From: Dama dama
Taxonomy: Eukaryota; Chordata; Mammalia; Artiodactyla; Cervidae
Assembly: GCF_033118175.1 (NCBI RefSeq)
Contig: NC_083688.1
Location: 4,554,501 to 4,618,500 of the forward strand
Direction of reading: 5' to 3'
Length of the DNA stretch: 64,000 bases
In this document: positions 1 through 11,020 of the stretch, one piece after another
Layout of the letters: each line of letters opens with the position of its first letter
Position numbering within the stretch: position 1 is the first letter of the stretch
Position numbers and translations under genes: made by a program
Notes under the pieces: generated by a model
The model's input: only the letters and a program-made list of their open reading frames with translations
What the model was told of the DNA's origin: nothing
Databases searched by the model: none

Positions 1-249
1 ACACACACACACACACACACACACAGGTCTACAGGAGATACCAAGTAAGATCTCACACACACACACACACCCCCAGGCCTACAGGAGATACCAGGTCAGA
101 TCACACACACACACCCCCCCCCCCAGGTCTACAGGAGATATCAAGTCAGATAACACACACACACACACACACACACCCAGGTCTACAGGAGACACCAAGT
201 CAGATCTCACACACACACCCAGGTCTAGAGGAGATATCAAGTCAGATAA

Positions 250-286
<37 letters not shown>

Positions 287-311
287 AGGTCTACAGGAGA
301 TACCAGGTCAG

Positions 312-342
<31 letters not shown>

Positions 343-485
343 CCACCCAGGTCTACAGGAGATACCAAGTCAGATCACACACACACACATCTATAGGAGA
401 TACCAAGTCAGATAACACACACACACACACACACACAACACACACACACCCAGGTCTACATGAGACACCCAGTCAGATAACACAG

Positions 486-511
<26 letters not shown>
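1..511. repeat. Compound AC microsatellite / 29-mer minisatellite
   Basis: Runs of (AC)n alternate with nine copies of a roughly 29-base unit whose core reads GGTCTACAGGAGATACCA. Cores begin near 27, 76, 125, 179, 221, 287, 349, 391 and 463. Copies differ by single substitutions (for example GATACC, GATATC, GACACC), and the period varies because the AC runs differ in length. The array starts before the window. Its right end runs into L1 sequence that normally carries a short ACACAC stretch, so the microsatellite probably grew from there. Confidence 0.93.
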
Positions 512-516
<5 letters not shown>

Positions 517-955
517 AGAACTATTCAGTCATAAAAAAAGAAAAGAAAAACCAAAACAATGCCATTGCAGCAACATGGATGCAACTAATCATTATTATAT
601 CAGGTGAAGTAAGTCAGAAAGAGAAATACATATATCATATTACTTTATGTGGAATCTAAAATACTACATAAATGAACTTACCTACAAAACAGAAATAGAT
701 CCACAGATAGAAGAGACTCATGGCTGCCAGGGGCAGAGGTGAGGGATGGATTGGGAGTCTGCGATTACCAGATGCAAACTAGAATATACAGAATGGACAA
801 AAAAGGTCCTACTGTATAGCACAGGCAACCATATTCAATATCCTATGATAAATGAAAATGGAGAAGAATACATATAACTGAATCACTTTGCTGTATAGCA
901 GACACTGATACAACGCTGTAAACCAACTATTCTTTAATAAAATTTTTTTAAAAAG
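512..955 (+). mobile_element. L1 3' end, artiodactyl type
   Basis: The segment opens with the end of ORF2 (CTATTCAGTCATAAAAAAAG, then the AACATGGATGCAACTA stretch). It continues through the 3' UTR landmarks TGTGGAATCTAAAAT, CTACTGTATAGCACAGG and GAATCACTTTGCTGTATAGC, and ends in an AATAAAA and A-rich tail. It is strongly 5' truncated and has no coding capacity. Confidence 0.85.
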
Positions 956-959
956 GAGG

Positions 960-1617
960 CACTAAAGGAATGTCACTGGGTGAGGAATTTTCTCATTTTC
1001 AGCATGGTGGGGCTGCGAAACTCTGCATTTGTCAGAATTCATAAAACTATATGAGTTTCTCCAGAAGTTAAGCAATAGAGTCACTAAATGACTCAGCAAT
1101 TTCACTTCTAGATATATATGCAAGAGAAATAAAAATGTGTGCACACAAAACTAATGCATGAACGTTCCTATCAGCAGTATTTACAATAGCCAAAAAGTAG
1201 AAACAATGTTTCCATCAACTGATGGATGAATAAAACTGAGGTATATTCATACAATGAATTTTATCTGGCAATTAAAAGAAAGGGAAATCCTGATACATAC
1301 TACAACATGGATGAACCTTGAAAACAAAATGCTAAGTGAAAAAAAGCATACAAATGCTAAGTAGTCAAAAAGTATAAAAGAAAATGACTGGTGGATGCTT
1401 AGGCTGGAGAGGACTGATGCAAACGGGAGGAGGAAGGATGCCTGCTAAAGTAAATAAGTTTCTTTTTGAAGTAATCCAAAATTAGGTTATAAGGCCATGG
1501 TGACAGTGAAACTAACTGTAAATATACTAAAAATCAATAAACTGTACATTTTAAATGGGTGAACTTTATCATATGTGAAAATCTCAATAAAGTTATTTAA
1601 TTCTTAAACAAGTATTT
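960..1617 (+). mobile_element. Old L1 (L1M-type) 3' end
   Basis: Diverged L1 ORF2 end and 3' UTR. It includes ACTCAGCAATTTCACTTCTA, the CAGCAGTATTTACAATAGCC stretch, ACATGGATGAACCTTG, and a terminal ATCTCAATAAAGTTATTTAA. It is more decayed than the L1 at 512-955, and the two lie head to tail in the same orientation. Confidence 0.75.
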
Positions 1618-1744
1618 AAAATATTAAAACTCCATGATGGGGCAAGCACTTTGTTTTGTCTACTACTCTACTCACAGACACTAGAATATTGCAATAGAGT
1701 CATAAACTCAAAATGCTTCATCATCATGATCTAGTACATTAGAC

Positions 1745-1866
1745 TTTTTTTTTTTTTTTTGGCCATGCAACACAGCTTATGGGATCTTAGTTCCCCAACC
1801 AGGGATTGAACTCTGCCCTGGTAGTGAAAGCTCAAAGTCCTAACCACTGGACTGCCAGGAATTCCT
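1745..1866 (-). mobile_element. CHR-type tRNA-Glu SINE
   Basis: Read on the minus strand it starts GGAATTCCTGGCAGTCCAGT, keeps the B-box-like GGTTCAATCCC region in degraded form (CAGAGTTCAATCCCTGG), carries GGGGAACTAAGATCCC, and ends in a 16-base A tail (the T run at 1745-1760). Confidence 0.85.
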
Positions 1867-1954
1867 CAGTCCACTAGACTTAAAAGAAGTATGACTCATC
1901 CTAAAAATTGACATAGCAAAGAGAAATTTAATGCAACAGTAATAATAATAAATG

Positions 1955-2155
1955 AACTTCCCTGGTGGCTCAGCTGGTCAACAATCCACCTGCAATGCGG
2001 GAGACCTGCACTGGGATCCCTGGGTTGGGAAGATCCCCTGGAAAAGGGAAAGGCTACCCACTCCAATATTCTGGCCTGGAGAATTCCAGGGACTGTACAG
2101 TCCATGGGGTCACAAACAGTCGGAAACAGCTGAGCAACTTTCACTTTCACTTTTT
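1955..2155 (+). mobile_element. Bov-tA SINE, first of a tandem pair
   Basis: Full-length copy. The tRNA-Glu-derived head (CTTCCCTGGTGGCTCAGCTG) is followed by the BovA body (GGGAAGATCCCCTGG, CCACTCCAATATTCTGGCC) and the characteristic (TTTCAC)n tail. The next Bov-tA begins directly after this tail. Confidence 0.9.
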
Positions 2156-2368
2156 GGGCTTTCCTGGTGGCTCAGATGGTAAAGAATCCACCTGCAATGC
2201 AGAAGACCTGGGTTCAATCCTTGGGTTGGGAAGATCCCCTGGAGAAGGGAATGGCTACCCACTCCAGTATTCTGTCCTGGAGAATTCCATGGACAGAGGA
2301 GCCTGGCAGGCTACAGTCCATGGGGTCGCAAAGAGTCAGACACGACTGAGTGACTTAAAGAAAAAAAG
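2156..2368 (+). mobile_element. Bov-tA SINE, second of a tandem pair
   Basis: The head GGGCTTTCCTGGTGGCTCAG directly abuts the tail of the preceding copy. The body is intact through CGCAAAGAGTCAGACACGAC and ends in an A-rich tail. The copy retains consensus-like CpG sites near its end and appears less decayed than its neighbour. Confidence 0.92.
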
Positions 2369-3689
2369 TAAAACAGGTACCCCCACAGAAAAATGGGTAG
2401 CTGATTTTGTGCAATGAACTGAATTTCTTTCAATGGCAGGATCTTACACTATTCTGAAACCCTGCCCAATAACCATGCAATATGGAAATCTGCTCAGCCA
2501 GCTTCTTGACGCAACTCCTGACAAACTTCTCTCTTCAGTAACAGCTGGGAAAGATCCTTCTCTATCCACAGTGAACAAACCCAAGCCACAGCACACTTAC
2601 TTAACCAGTGGATCAATACTGCTTGTCAATCCACCAAAGGGGAGATTATAGTACCTTGAAATGAGTCAAAGTATGTGTGTACACCAGAAAAACAGTAACA
2701 AAGAAATCCACATTTAACAGAAGAAATGACTTCACAAAATAAAGAATCATGATTAATTCATCAACAATGAGAACCACATCAAATTATCCTTGGCAGGTCC
2801 TTAGTGCTCTAGTTAGCCTAACATCAAATGCAGAGATTCAATAGTACACTCTACTCCACAGGAAAACTATGTTAACAAAGCACCACTGATATTAATAAAT
2901 CTTTTTGTCTTTTCCAGGCAAAACACTCACTTCCTTTTAACCACTCGTGGAGAGGCAGATGTGGTATAATCCTGTCAGAGTAAAGTGGAAGGGAGACAAT
3001 TTTTATTACCAGTGCAACCATGGCTTGTATAAGCTTTCTTTCTTTACTTCAAAACTAAGTTTATTAATACATTCATCCTGTCTGTAATAAATATTCTCCA
3101 CCTGTGTTTTCTTTCCATCTGAAATTGTCACAAAGTCATGTCTGATTCATTCTGCACATAACTGTAAGTAATCAATCATTTGAATATAAACAGAATACAT
3201 CTGTGCCTATTTAATTTCATCATACAGATTCCAATTTAATTTCATTTTGAAATCTAATGTGACACTCAATTTTTTCATCTAAATTCCCTGGTAGTCTTTA
3301 CAAGGATAAGAATTTCATCTTAATTTACATCACTGGTGTAAAATTACTAAGCAGGTCAGAATTAAAGAAAGAGCACTATGATACTCCAGAACCCCTTCTT
3401 GGCCAGAGGCAATGGAGAAAGAGCCCTTGTGGGTCAGATTATTACGGGGATTCCACAGAAGCAAACTGGAGGGGGAGATCTCTAATTTTCTGTATGAACT
3501 TACGGAAGCCCCAGGCTCACCCTCAGAGTTGTACATAAATGGGACAGATCCAAAGCAGCATTTTAAAAGCTCTGAAAACAAATCAAGATTAAAACCACCC
3601 CCCAAAGAGAGACAAACTTGAGCCCGGAGCCTAACCAAGTTAATTGTCTATGTAAAAAAAAGAAAAACCAACAACTTTTAATCTCAATT
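2369..3689. other. No recognised gene; unassigned sequence
   Basis: Unique-looking AT-rich DNA. A 72-codon plus-strand open frame at 2433-2651 has no recognisable domain. The part from about 3355 to 3650 may be the 5' untranslated part of the old L1 that follows, but I could not place it firmly. Confidence 0.5.
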
Positions 3690-4258
3690 CTCCATGGATT
3701 GTAAAGGACCCAGAATCCACAAAACACAAATTTTTAAATGCTCAGGATATAATCTGCAATTACTTAATATATAAATACAGCAAAATGTAACCAATTATCA
3801 AAAACATGAAATCAAATATAACAGGGTTGACTGCCTAGAAAAATACTCCTCAAATGATTCAGAATTTATAAAACTTAACATTTAGTGTCCAGGACACAAT
3901 CCAAAATTATCTGACATACAAAAAACCAAGCAAATCTAACCAATTCTTAGGAGAAGACAATACATACACGTCAATCTTGATTGAAAAGACTCTGATGTTA
4001 GAATTACCAAGCACAGAACATAAAAGCAATTATTTTAACTATGCTCCAAGAGGTAAAGGTAGACCCATTTGAAGTGAAGGGAGAGACAGATATCAGCAGA
4101 TTGATACAAACTATAAAAAAGAACCAAGTGGAAATTTTGGACCTGAATGATACAATATCTTTAAAAAAAAAATCACCGGGTGGTATCAGTAACAGAACAG
4201 AAATGACACAAGAGTCAGTTAATCAGAAAATAGATCAACAAAAGAAATAAAGAAGAAA
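3690..4258 (+). mobile_element. Old L1 (L1M) 5' region / ORF1 start
   Basis: The segment contains the stretch typical of old mammalian L1 5' ends: the 'AGAATTACCAAGCACAGAA' region, AACTATGCTCCAAGAGGTAA, AAAAAGAACCAAGTGGAAAT, and the coiled-coil-like start of ORF1 ending near CAGAAAATAGATCAACAAAA. The frame at 4041-4250 is a broken piece of ORF1. Confidence 0.6.
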
Positions 4259-4349
4259 GTAATTAATAAAAATAATAAGGAGATAAGGAGGCAAAGGTGA
4301 AAAACTACATATGTAAGTTTACAATGGTAAATTGTAAGTTTTAATGTAA

Positions 4350-4580
4350 CCCACAGGCCAGCAAACTTTTTCCTAAGAGCCAAATAGTAAACATTTGTGC
4401 ATCCACGGTATCTGCATGAGCCTGAGAGACACACGGTCTCAGTAACAACTGCTCACCGACACTGCTGCAATGCAAAAGAAGCTACAGATAACACATGAAA
4501 TGAATGGCTCTCATGTGTTCCAGTAAAGCTCATTTACAAAAACAGACAGCTGGTTAGTGGACCATAGGTTGCCTACCCTT
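4350..4580. mobile_element. Non-autonomous hAT-Charlie (MER1-group) element
   Basis: The left end CAGGCCAGCAAACTTTTTCC and right end GGTTGCCTACCC are decayed inverted termini. The interior has the diagnostic CACACGGTCTCAGTAACAAC and AAAGCTCATTTACAAAAACA blocks. The exact MER subfamily is uncertain. Confidence 0.75.
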
Positions 4581-5365
4581 AATTTAATCTAATAGAATCC
4601 AATACTTTGTACAAGACTATCCATTTAAGATAATAAATGCTTAGTTATGTAATATCTGATACTACAAACCTTAAGTTTCCAAACTTTAATTAAATTCATC
4701 CATGATGGAGATGGAAGAAGAGTTATAGCACTATGTTAACAGACTGATCCTAGTGAGATTCTTGAAATTACCAATATTAGCAAAACAATGGTATTATCTG
4801 AAAAACTGAAAGAGTCTATATGGTTTAAACTCAGACTAGCTTTTAATAACTAAAACAAATTCTGCTATGTCAATAGTCACCTATAATTGCTATTTCTGTA
4901 ACAATTACAGTGAATCCTTAACTAATTTTATTCCATAATCTCAATTTATAGTAGCAGTAATAATAATAATAAAGACAAAAGGGAAAACAAATGAAATGTC
5001 AGAAGAAAAAATAATTTTAACATATTCACCCATATTAAAAGAAAAAGGAAGACATACTTCAATTCTCTTTCCTATCTAAACCACCTTCAACAATACTAAA
5101 AATTAATATTAAAGTCAACAATCTCATACTGTGCTTTTCATTCTGACTTTACTGTAGAAAATTATCAAGAATTCTCAAGGACAGAGTGAAGGTCATTCAC
5201 TTCACCTGGAGCAGGATGAGTGAACAGTGATGATAAGGACTAGCTAACAGTAGTGAAAAGGTGAAAGAGAAGCGGAAAGAAGAATGAAGAAGTAAGATCC
5301 ATCTCCCAATTTTTTCAAGTGACCAAAATCCTACTTTCCTGCCTCAGAGCAAACTCAGCACAGAG
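4581..5365. other. No recognised feature
   Basis: AT-rich sequence with short polypurine patches (near 5250-5300). I see no open frame of note and no repeat I can name. Confidence 0.5.
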
Positions 5366-5369
5366 CTTC

Positions 5370-5600
5370 CTGATGCGCTGTGCTCTGGAGGCCCCGCAGT
5401 CAGACGACCTCGGGCCCCATTCCTAGCTCTAGCCCCTAGTACCCTGTGTAGTCACAGTTAACATCTGAACAGCAGCACCCTCAACTACAAAATGTTAGCA
5501 GGAAAACATTCATAAATTGCTCTGAGGATTAACTACATCTGTACAGGATACACTCTCTGCACAATGCCTGCCTGGTATTTTATATTCAATCCCTGTTAAT
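5370..5600 (+). mobile_element. MIR SINE
   Basis: Aligns by eye along most of the MIR consensus: a GGAGCCAGACTGCCTGGG-like block near 5388, then AACTACAAAATGTTAGCAGG, the GAGGATTAACTACAT core, and the CACAATGCCTGCCTGGTA end. Decay is heavy, as expected for MIR. Confidence 0.6.
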
Positions 5601-5712
5601 TCCTTATTCTAGCTCCCAAATTATAGGTAATATGACACAAATGGTCTGAAAAGTGGCATTAGAAGGACAAATGCAAGAAGCTAGCTTTTAAGCAGCTAAT
5701 CACCGCAATCAT

Positions 5713-6055
5713 TCATTTTAAACAAATATTTTCTGAGTAGCTACAAAGTAGTAAATAAAATAGGTAAAGGCACTAAACTCATGGTGCTTACATACTACTA
5801 GGGGTAGACAGAAAGTCAGTGAACAAACCAGATAATTTAAATGGTGAAAATGGTATGACAATAAAAAGAATAATATGACAAGTGAGTAACAGTATTCTGG
5901 ATAAGTTAGAAGAGATAACATCTAAATTGGGATCTGAAGGATCCAAATTATACATTCTACAAAAAGCAAGGGAAAGAGCATTGCAGGAAGAGAGCATCGT
6001 ATGCAAAGGCCAGCAGAGGAAAAGGGCTGTGCTCAAAGATCATGAAACTAGACGG
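5713..6055 (-). mobile_element. L2 LINE 3' part, first segment
   Basis: On the plus strand it shows the reverse L2 3' end: AACAAATATTTTCTGAGTAG, CTCATGGTGCTTACATACTA, GTAGACAGAAAGTCAGTGAA, and GAGCATTGCAGGAAGAGAGC followed by GCAAAGGCC. The same L2 resumes after two younger insertions (L1 at 6060, Bov-tA at 6400). Confidence 0.75.
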
Positions 6056-6059
6056 AAGT

Positions 6060-6298
6060 AGGGGAGAGATTAAGAGTTTGGGATCAGCAGATGCAAACTA
6101 TTACAAATACAGAATGGATAAACAACAAGATCCTACTATACAGCACAGGATATATTCAATATCCTATACTAAAGCATAATGGAAAAGAGTGAAAAAGAGT
6201 ACACAAATACTCGTGTAACTGAATCCCCAATGTACAACAGAAATTAACACAACACTACAAACCAACTATACTTCAATAAAATAAATTTTTTCAAAAAT
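6060..6298 (+). mobile_element. L1 3' end inserted in L2
   Basis: 3' UTR fragment with GATCCTACTATACAGCACAG, ATATTCAATATCCTATACTA, TTAACACAACACTACAAACC and a final CTTCAATAAAATAAA. It separates two collinear parts of the L2 and is therefore younger than it. Confidence 0.82.
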
Positions 6299-6399
6299 GA
6301 TATTGAGACTACAGTGAAGGGAGTATGTAGGGAATGGTAATCACAGTTCGGAAACTCAAGCAGGAGCTACATCATTTCAACTTGAGTAGGGCCTATTAA

Positions 6400-6636
6400 G
6401 GGCTTCCCTGGTGGTTCAGCTGATAAAGAACCTGCCTGCCAATGCAGGAGACACAAGAGAGGTAGGTTTGATCCCTGGGTCAGGAAGATGCCCTGGAGGA
6501 AGAAATGGCAACCCAATCCAGTATTCTTGCCTTAAAAATCCCATGGACAAAGGAGCCTGGCAGGCTACAGTCCGCGGGGTTGCAAGAGTCAGACATAAAA
6601 CTGAGGGAGCGTATGCCTGCACACGCTCACGGCCTG
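6400..6636 (+). mobile_element. Bov-tA SINE inserted in L2
   Basis: Head GGCTTCCCTGGTGGTTCAGC, body CAGGAAGATGCCCTGGAGGA and CATGGACAAAGGAGCCTGGC, ending in a CA-rich tail (CTGCACACGCTCACGG). It interrupts the minus-strand L2 between 6300-6399 and 6640 onward. Confidence 0.9.
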
Positions 6637-6639
6637 TTA

Positions 6640-7290
6640 AACAATATGAACTCTAAGATCAACAGCCAACAATGGCAGAGCTTAAACAGAGGAAGGGCAA
6701 ACATGAACATTATTTTTTGAAGACTATTCTACTGATAAAAAAATGAAATAAGAAGACTAGTTAGGAGACTGCAGCAGTTGTCTAGATAAGAGATGACTGT
6801 GGCCTGGAAAAGAGTAGGATAGTAGACATAAATGGAGAAAAGGCCAAGTTTAAATAGTAAAAGCAACAGGGCTTGCTACTGCATAAGAGTAGAGGGACAA
6901 AGGAAAAGAATAATCAAAGAATGGTTTACAGATGTTCTACCTTGAGCAGTTAGAAAGAGAGCAGTAGTATTTAGCAAAACTGAGAAGGATCAGGTTGAAG
7001 TAGAGGTGAAAAGGAAATCAAGAGGTCTGAAATGCCAATTGGTTCCAAGAGGAGATGTAAATATACCAATCGAATACATGCATTTTCAAGTCAGGCTAAA
7101 AATGTGATCTAAAGATACAGAAATTTGAAAGTCATCAACATGAAAATAGTACTTAGACCCAAAAGAAAGACGCAAAGGACCACAGCCATGAGGGTGAAAC
7201 AGTGGAAGAATCAGCAAAGGACCCTGCCAAGGTCAGAGGAAAGCCACCAGATTCAGTATACCAGGAGTACCCGAGGACCACCTCATTATT
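6640..7290 (-). mobile_element. L2 LINE, continuation
   Basis: The L2 interrupted at 6055 continues here with the reverse of its upstream 3' part: CTGCAGCAGTTGTCTAGATA, AGAGATGACTGTGGCCTGGA, AGTCATCAACATGAAAATAG, GGGTGAAACAGTGGAAGAA and CAGCAAAGGACCCTGCC. It contains no frame longer than a decayed fragment. Confidence 0.65.
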
Positions 7291-8088
7291 CATGCGTCCA
7301 TAACACTCTTAACTGCTGGCATGCCAGGACCAACTTGCCAGTCCTCCAGGACGTCTTGAGGATCAAGTTTTAGACCACAATGGGATGCTACACTCTAGCC
7401 AACACATTGCTAAAGTCGCCTCAGCATTCAAAAAATAAAGTATGAATAAATGGAAACTATCTCCTAGAACTGAAATAAAACATTTAAGGCATTTAACAGT
7501 ATCTGGCAAACAGTGAACCTCAACAAACATCAGCTATCACGGCAGGTATTTTAAAAACTCTCTTGTTTTGAAAATGTCTCATTGTTTGTAGTCATAAGTC
7601 TCCTTGACTAATGGGGGAAATCAATACTCTTTTACTAGCAAAACTTGTATCGAAAAGTCTACCACCCACTCGAAACTTTTCCAGTAAATCTTATTTTCCC
7701 CTAAAAAAAAAAAGATTTGATACACAATGGCAATATAAAATACCAACCACCACCACTTAGAAAATAAATAATTCTCCTTTCCCTACAGTCATCATTCTTA
7801 ATATCAATATACTGGAAACATCTGTAATCAATTCACCTACTTGCAAATACACAGCCAACAAGAACTGCAAAGCAATCTGCAACTCTGTCTCACCTGACTC
7901 AGAGTCACCCAGGAGGGCCGGTCCCCGAGTGATACATAATGAACAAATAAAAATTACACACCAACTTTCAATCACAAAGCCAAAAAATGGATTATCTTTA
8001 GCTTTAGGCTAAAATAATACCAACAAGAAGAATACAAACTTTAACATCATTATAATTTACTTTCCATATTCAGTAAAAATGTCCTAAC
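7291..8088. other. Unassigned, with a possible MIR end
   Basis: The stretch 7440-7545 ends in ACAGTATCTGGCAAACAGTG and CTCAACAAACATCAGCTAT, which resembles a plus-strand MIR 3' end. The rest is AT-rich with no feature I can support. Confidence 0.35.
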
Positions 8089-8090
8089 AA

Positions 8091-8250
8091 AGGGATTTCT
8101 CTGGCCATCCAGTGGTTAAAAGACTGACTGCTTCCACTGTAGGGGACACAGGTTCCATTCCAATTGGGGAACGAAGATCCCAGCAGGCCCTGCGGTGTTG
8201 GGGGCGGTGGGGGGTGGGTTGCCCTGGCAGAGAAAAAAATCATACAAACT
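8091..8250 (+). mobile_element. CHR-type tRNA-Glu SINE
   Basis: Begins GGGATTTCTCTGGCCATCCA and continues through TGGGGAACGAAGATCCCAGC to a decayed A-rich end. The interior near 8200-8218 holds an unusual G-rich run (GGGGGCGGTGGGGGGTGGG), which is a local expansion rather than consensus. Confidence 0.75.
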
Positions 8251-8866
8251 TTCACAAGTCTAAACATAATTTCTTAGGATATTAGATACATAAGAAGTCA
8301 ACATTATTTCATTTGGTGATTCCGAGGTATGGCGATAACTACAGGTAATATTTTTCCTGTCTCATTCTACACTCATCCAACTCCCAGAAAGTTTTCTTTC
8401 TTTCTTAAAACAGTCAGGGGCATTTCAACACAAAATTCTTGGAAGATTTTATGTTCTTATGTAAAATGCACATAGACAAGATGACTGCCTTTCATAAATT
8501 TCAGGCCAAAGTAATTACTATGCATCCAGGGTCACATGTTTAAATTTACCAGTCTTTAAAAAAAATTTTTTTAAACCAATCATGTTCTTCAAAAATGACC
8601 GATTTTTAAAGGTGATCTTGAGTATGCAGCCACCAACACCCCACCACCACCAGTATACCACTGTGTACAAACATCCCAATCACTCTCTCCTGTTACTCCA
8701 TTTCCAAGGGCTACAGCCCCACATCAATTCTAGTCTTACAAGTAACATCTGCAAAGACGCATATAATTATTCTATCCCAAAGTCAATATGTTACATATTA
8801 ATAAATTCTACTGTATTAAGAATTTTTTTAATTCAAGAAAAAAATTTCACTGGTTAAAATGGGTCA
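8251..8866. other. No recognised feature
   Basis: AT-rich DNA with a C-rich patch (CACCCCACCACCACCAG near 8638). A 91-codon plus frame at 8582-8857 is low-complexity and has no recognisable motif. Confidence 0.5.
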
Positions 8867-8997
8867 GGGAATTCTCTGGTGGCCCAGCGGTTAGGACTTG
8901 ACACTTTCACTGCCATGGCCTTGGGGTTCAATTCCTGGCTGGGGAACTAACATCCTACTAACCTTGAGGCACAACCAAAAAAATAAATAAATGAAAC
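8867..8997 (+). mobile_element. CHR-type tRNA-Glu SINE
   Basis: Well-preserved copy: GGGAATTCTCTGGTGGCCCA, GGGGTTCAATTCCTGGCTGG, GGGGAACTAACATCC, then an (AAAT)n tail. Confidence 0.88.
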
Positions 8998-9149
8998 AGT
9001 AAAATGGAAAGATCTATAGTGCCTCTACTACGACGCAGCAGCAGTCTAATTATTAACTAATGTGCAGTCTGATTGCTACTACTCAATTTTAGCCTATAAA
9101 TTCACTCAATTTCCTCTCTACATGGCTTCAGTAATTTTCCGAGAAGCCA

Positions 9150-9560
9150 TCCTTAGTCTCCCCTTTCTACAAGCCATGGCCACCACTTCAATTCAGATCT
9201 TCACTTTATAGTTGCCGTAGCTGCCTAGGTTTCCTGAGCAGAGTCTTCCTCTTCAATTTATACAGAATGGTATCAGATCAACGGTCCCGGACAATACTGT
9301 GGTTCATCAATGAACAGTCTAGGGCTCCCCAAATGTTTAACTCCAAATCCTGTAATTTGATTACCACCACAATTTGGGAGCTGTCCTATATAATTTTTAT
9401 TTCCCACACCCTAAAATAAAACCTCTGCTAAGGAACAAATGCTAGGCTCTTCCCTGTTTGCTCCTGCAACTGTCAAAACCTGGAATGTCTTCCCTTCTTT
9501 CCTCCACTAATATAAATCCATTCAACTCCAAACTATTATCCATTCAACTCCAAACTATTA
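9150..9560 (+). mobile_element. L2 LINE remnant
   Basis: L2-like blocks include AGGCTCTTCCCTGTTTGCTC, ACCTGGAATGTCTTCCCTTC and the ATCCATTCAACTCC region. A 22-base exact tandem duplication (ATCCATTCAACTCCAAACTA plus TT) lies at 9516-9537 and 9538-9559. Confidence 0.5.
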
Positions 9561-9564
9561 CCTG

Positions 9565-9752
9565 GATTGAATTCCACGCTTCCTGGCTTTGTATAGTAAG
9601 AGATCCTACATTGCTTCCTTTCACTTAGTTTCAGTTATCCTTATTATTTGTAAAAGGAGATAAGAAATAATACCTCACAGAACTACTGTAAGGATTAAAT
9701 AAATAATCCTTATAATGAATTGAGTACATAGTAGGTATTTCATAAATGGTAC
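9565..9752 (+). mobile_element. MIR SINE
   Basis: The 3' half is clear: TTTGTAAAAGGAGATAAGAA, TACCTCACAGAACTACTGTA, GGATTAAATAAATAATCC and GTACATAGTAGGTATTTCAT. The 5' half is weak. Confidence 0.7.
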
Positions 9753-10384
9753 CTTCTGTGAGAGACTACTTCTCTATCTTATTATTCCTTATGCTAACAT
9801 CCTTTTTCCACCTAGACAAAAGACTTTTTTATAAGACTTCCTCATTGAATAATTCACACAAGCAAATCAGTCCCAAAGCTAATTATAATCCAATACTGTT
9901 TGCTTCGCTTTTTCTCTTGATAAAGGCTTTTAGGGTAGGGATTACCCTGCCAAAATAAGTCTCGGTCCAAATAACCAGAACAATCACTTTCTCATATGAA
10001 GACTGGATAAAAGGATATGGCACTCAAGTAGGTCCAAGCAGATTCCAAAAGAATACAGTATTACTTCAATCATCAAACCAATGTATCTAAATATTAACAC
10101 TAAATCAAAGTACCTAAATCCTAAATACCCTGCCTCTCTTCCAGCCAGCCCAGATCCAGTCACTACAGATTACACTCAGGAGAGGCACCTACAATGCAGA
10201 GGATCCAAGTTAAAGAAAGACTCTGTAAGTATGCAGAAAGAAGGAAACAGAAGAAGGAAGGAAGGAAGAAAACAAAAGAAATAACTGGACAAAGAAGTAA
10301 GTCCAGATTCCCCCAATTTTCCTTACCCACTCACGTTCCTTGGGAGGAAGCAGATTAAGAATGGAAACCAAACCACTTTTATGA
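9753..10384. other. Unassigned; short GGAA-rich patch
   Basis: There is no gene or named repeat. A polypurine patch of GGAA/GAAA units lies at about 10236-10282. Confidence 0.45.
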
Positions 10385-10560
10385 AAAATAAGATCTGACT
10401 GTGAATCTTGATTTCAGTACCTCTCAACTCAGCAGTCACTTCACCTCTTCAAACCTCAGTTTCCTCATAAATGGTAACAGCTGTCACACAGAACTATTAT
10501 GAAGACAAAGTAGGATGCCCCTAAAATATGGTACACACTCAACTGATACTGTCTCTGAAC
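10385..10560 (+). mobile_element. MIR SINE
   Basis: Shows AACCTCAGTTTCCTCATAAA, the ACACAGAACTATTATGAAGA core and a terminal GGTACACACTCAACTGATA, in the order expected of MIR. Confidence 0.65.
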
Positions 10561-10777
10561 CCTGTGTCTTTGACGTTCACACTATACTTTAAAAAGAAAA
10601 AGTAAATAAGGAGAAAAACTTCCTAAGAGAGGAAAGAAATGAAAGAGTATTTATGAGGCTATGCTACAAGTAAATATCATCTATGATACAACTGTCAGAA
10701 GTACTAATAGACGTTAAATTTAGCTGAAAAGCAGACCATTCTGACAAACATTTTATGTGATTAAGAATGAACTCTGA

Positions 10778-10896
10778 GGACTTTTCTGGCGGTCCAGTGG
10801 TTAAGAGTCCAAGCTTCCAATGCAGGAGGTGTAGGTTCCTGGTTGGGGAATTAAGATCCCACGTTCCCCAAGGCACAGACAAAGAGAAAAACAATA
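10778..10896 (+). mobile_element. CHR-type tRNA-Glu SINE
   Basis: GGACTTTTCTGGCGGTCCAG is followed by GGTTCCTGGTTGGGGAATTA and AGATCCCACGTTCCCCAAGG. Part of the B-box region is deleted. Confidence 0.83.
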
Positions 10897-11020
10897 TGTG
10901 CTCTGATGTCAAGATGTTAAATTCAAATCCTGGCTACACTACTTGTGAAAATTAAATAACGTACAGGTGACTGATATAACTGCTAACAAATAAAGTAATT
11001 ACAGAAACGAAGGAATTAAT

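Noticed and set aside
79..342. Minus-strand frame rich in Cys-Val repeats
   Set aside because: It is a translation of the GT strand of the compound microsatellite, not a gene.
1..511. Regular repeats with spacers, superficially like a CRISPR array
   Set aside because: The spacers are AC microsatellite, the repeat units vary, and the surrounding DNA is mammalian.
2433..2651. 72-codon plus frame just after the Bov-tA pair
   Set aside because: No known domain and no splice signals I could support; below the length expected to be meaningful.
6400..6480. tRNA-like A/B boxes at SINE heads, here and at the other Bov-tA and CHR copies
   Set aside because: These are tRNA-Glu-derived SINE promoters, not tRNA genes; no cloverleaf with an acceptor stem is present.
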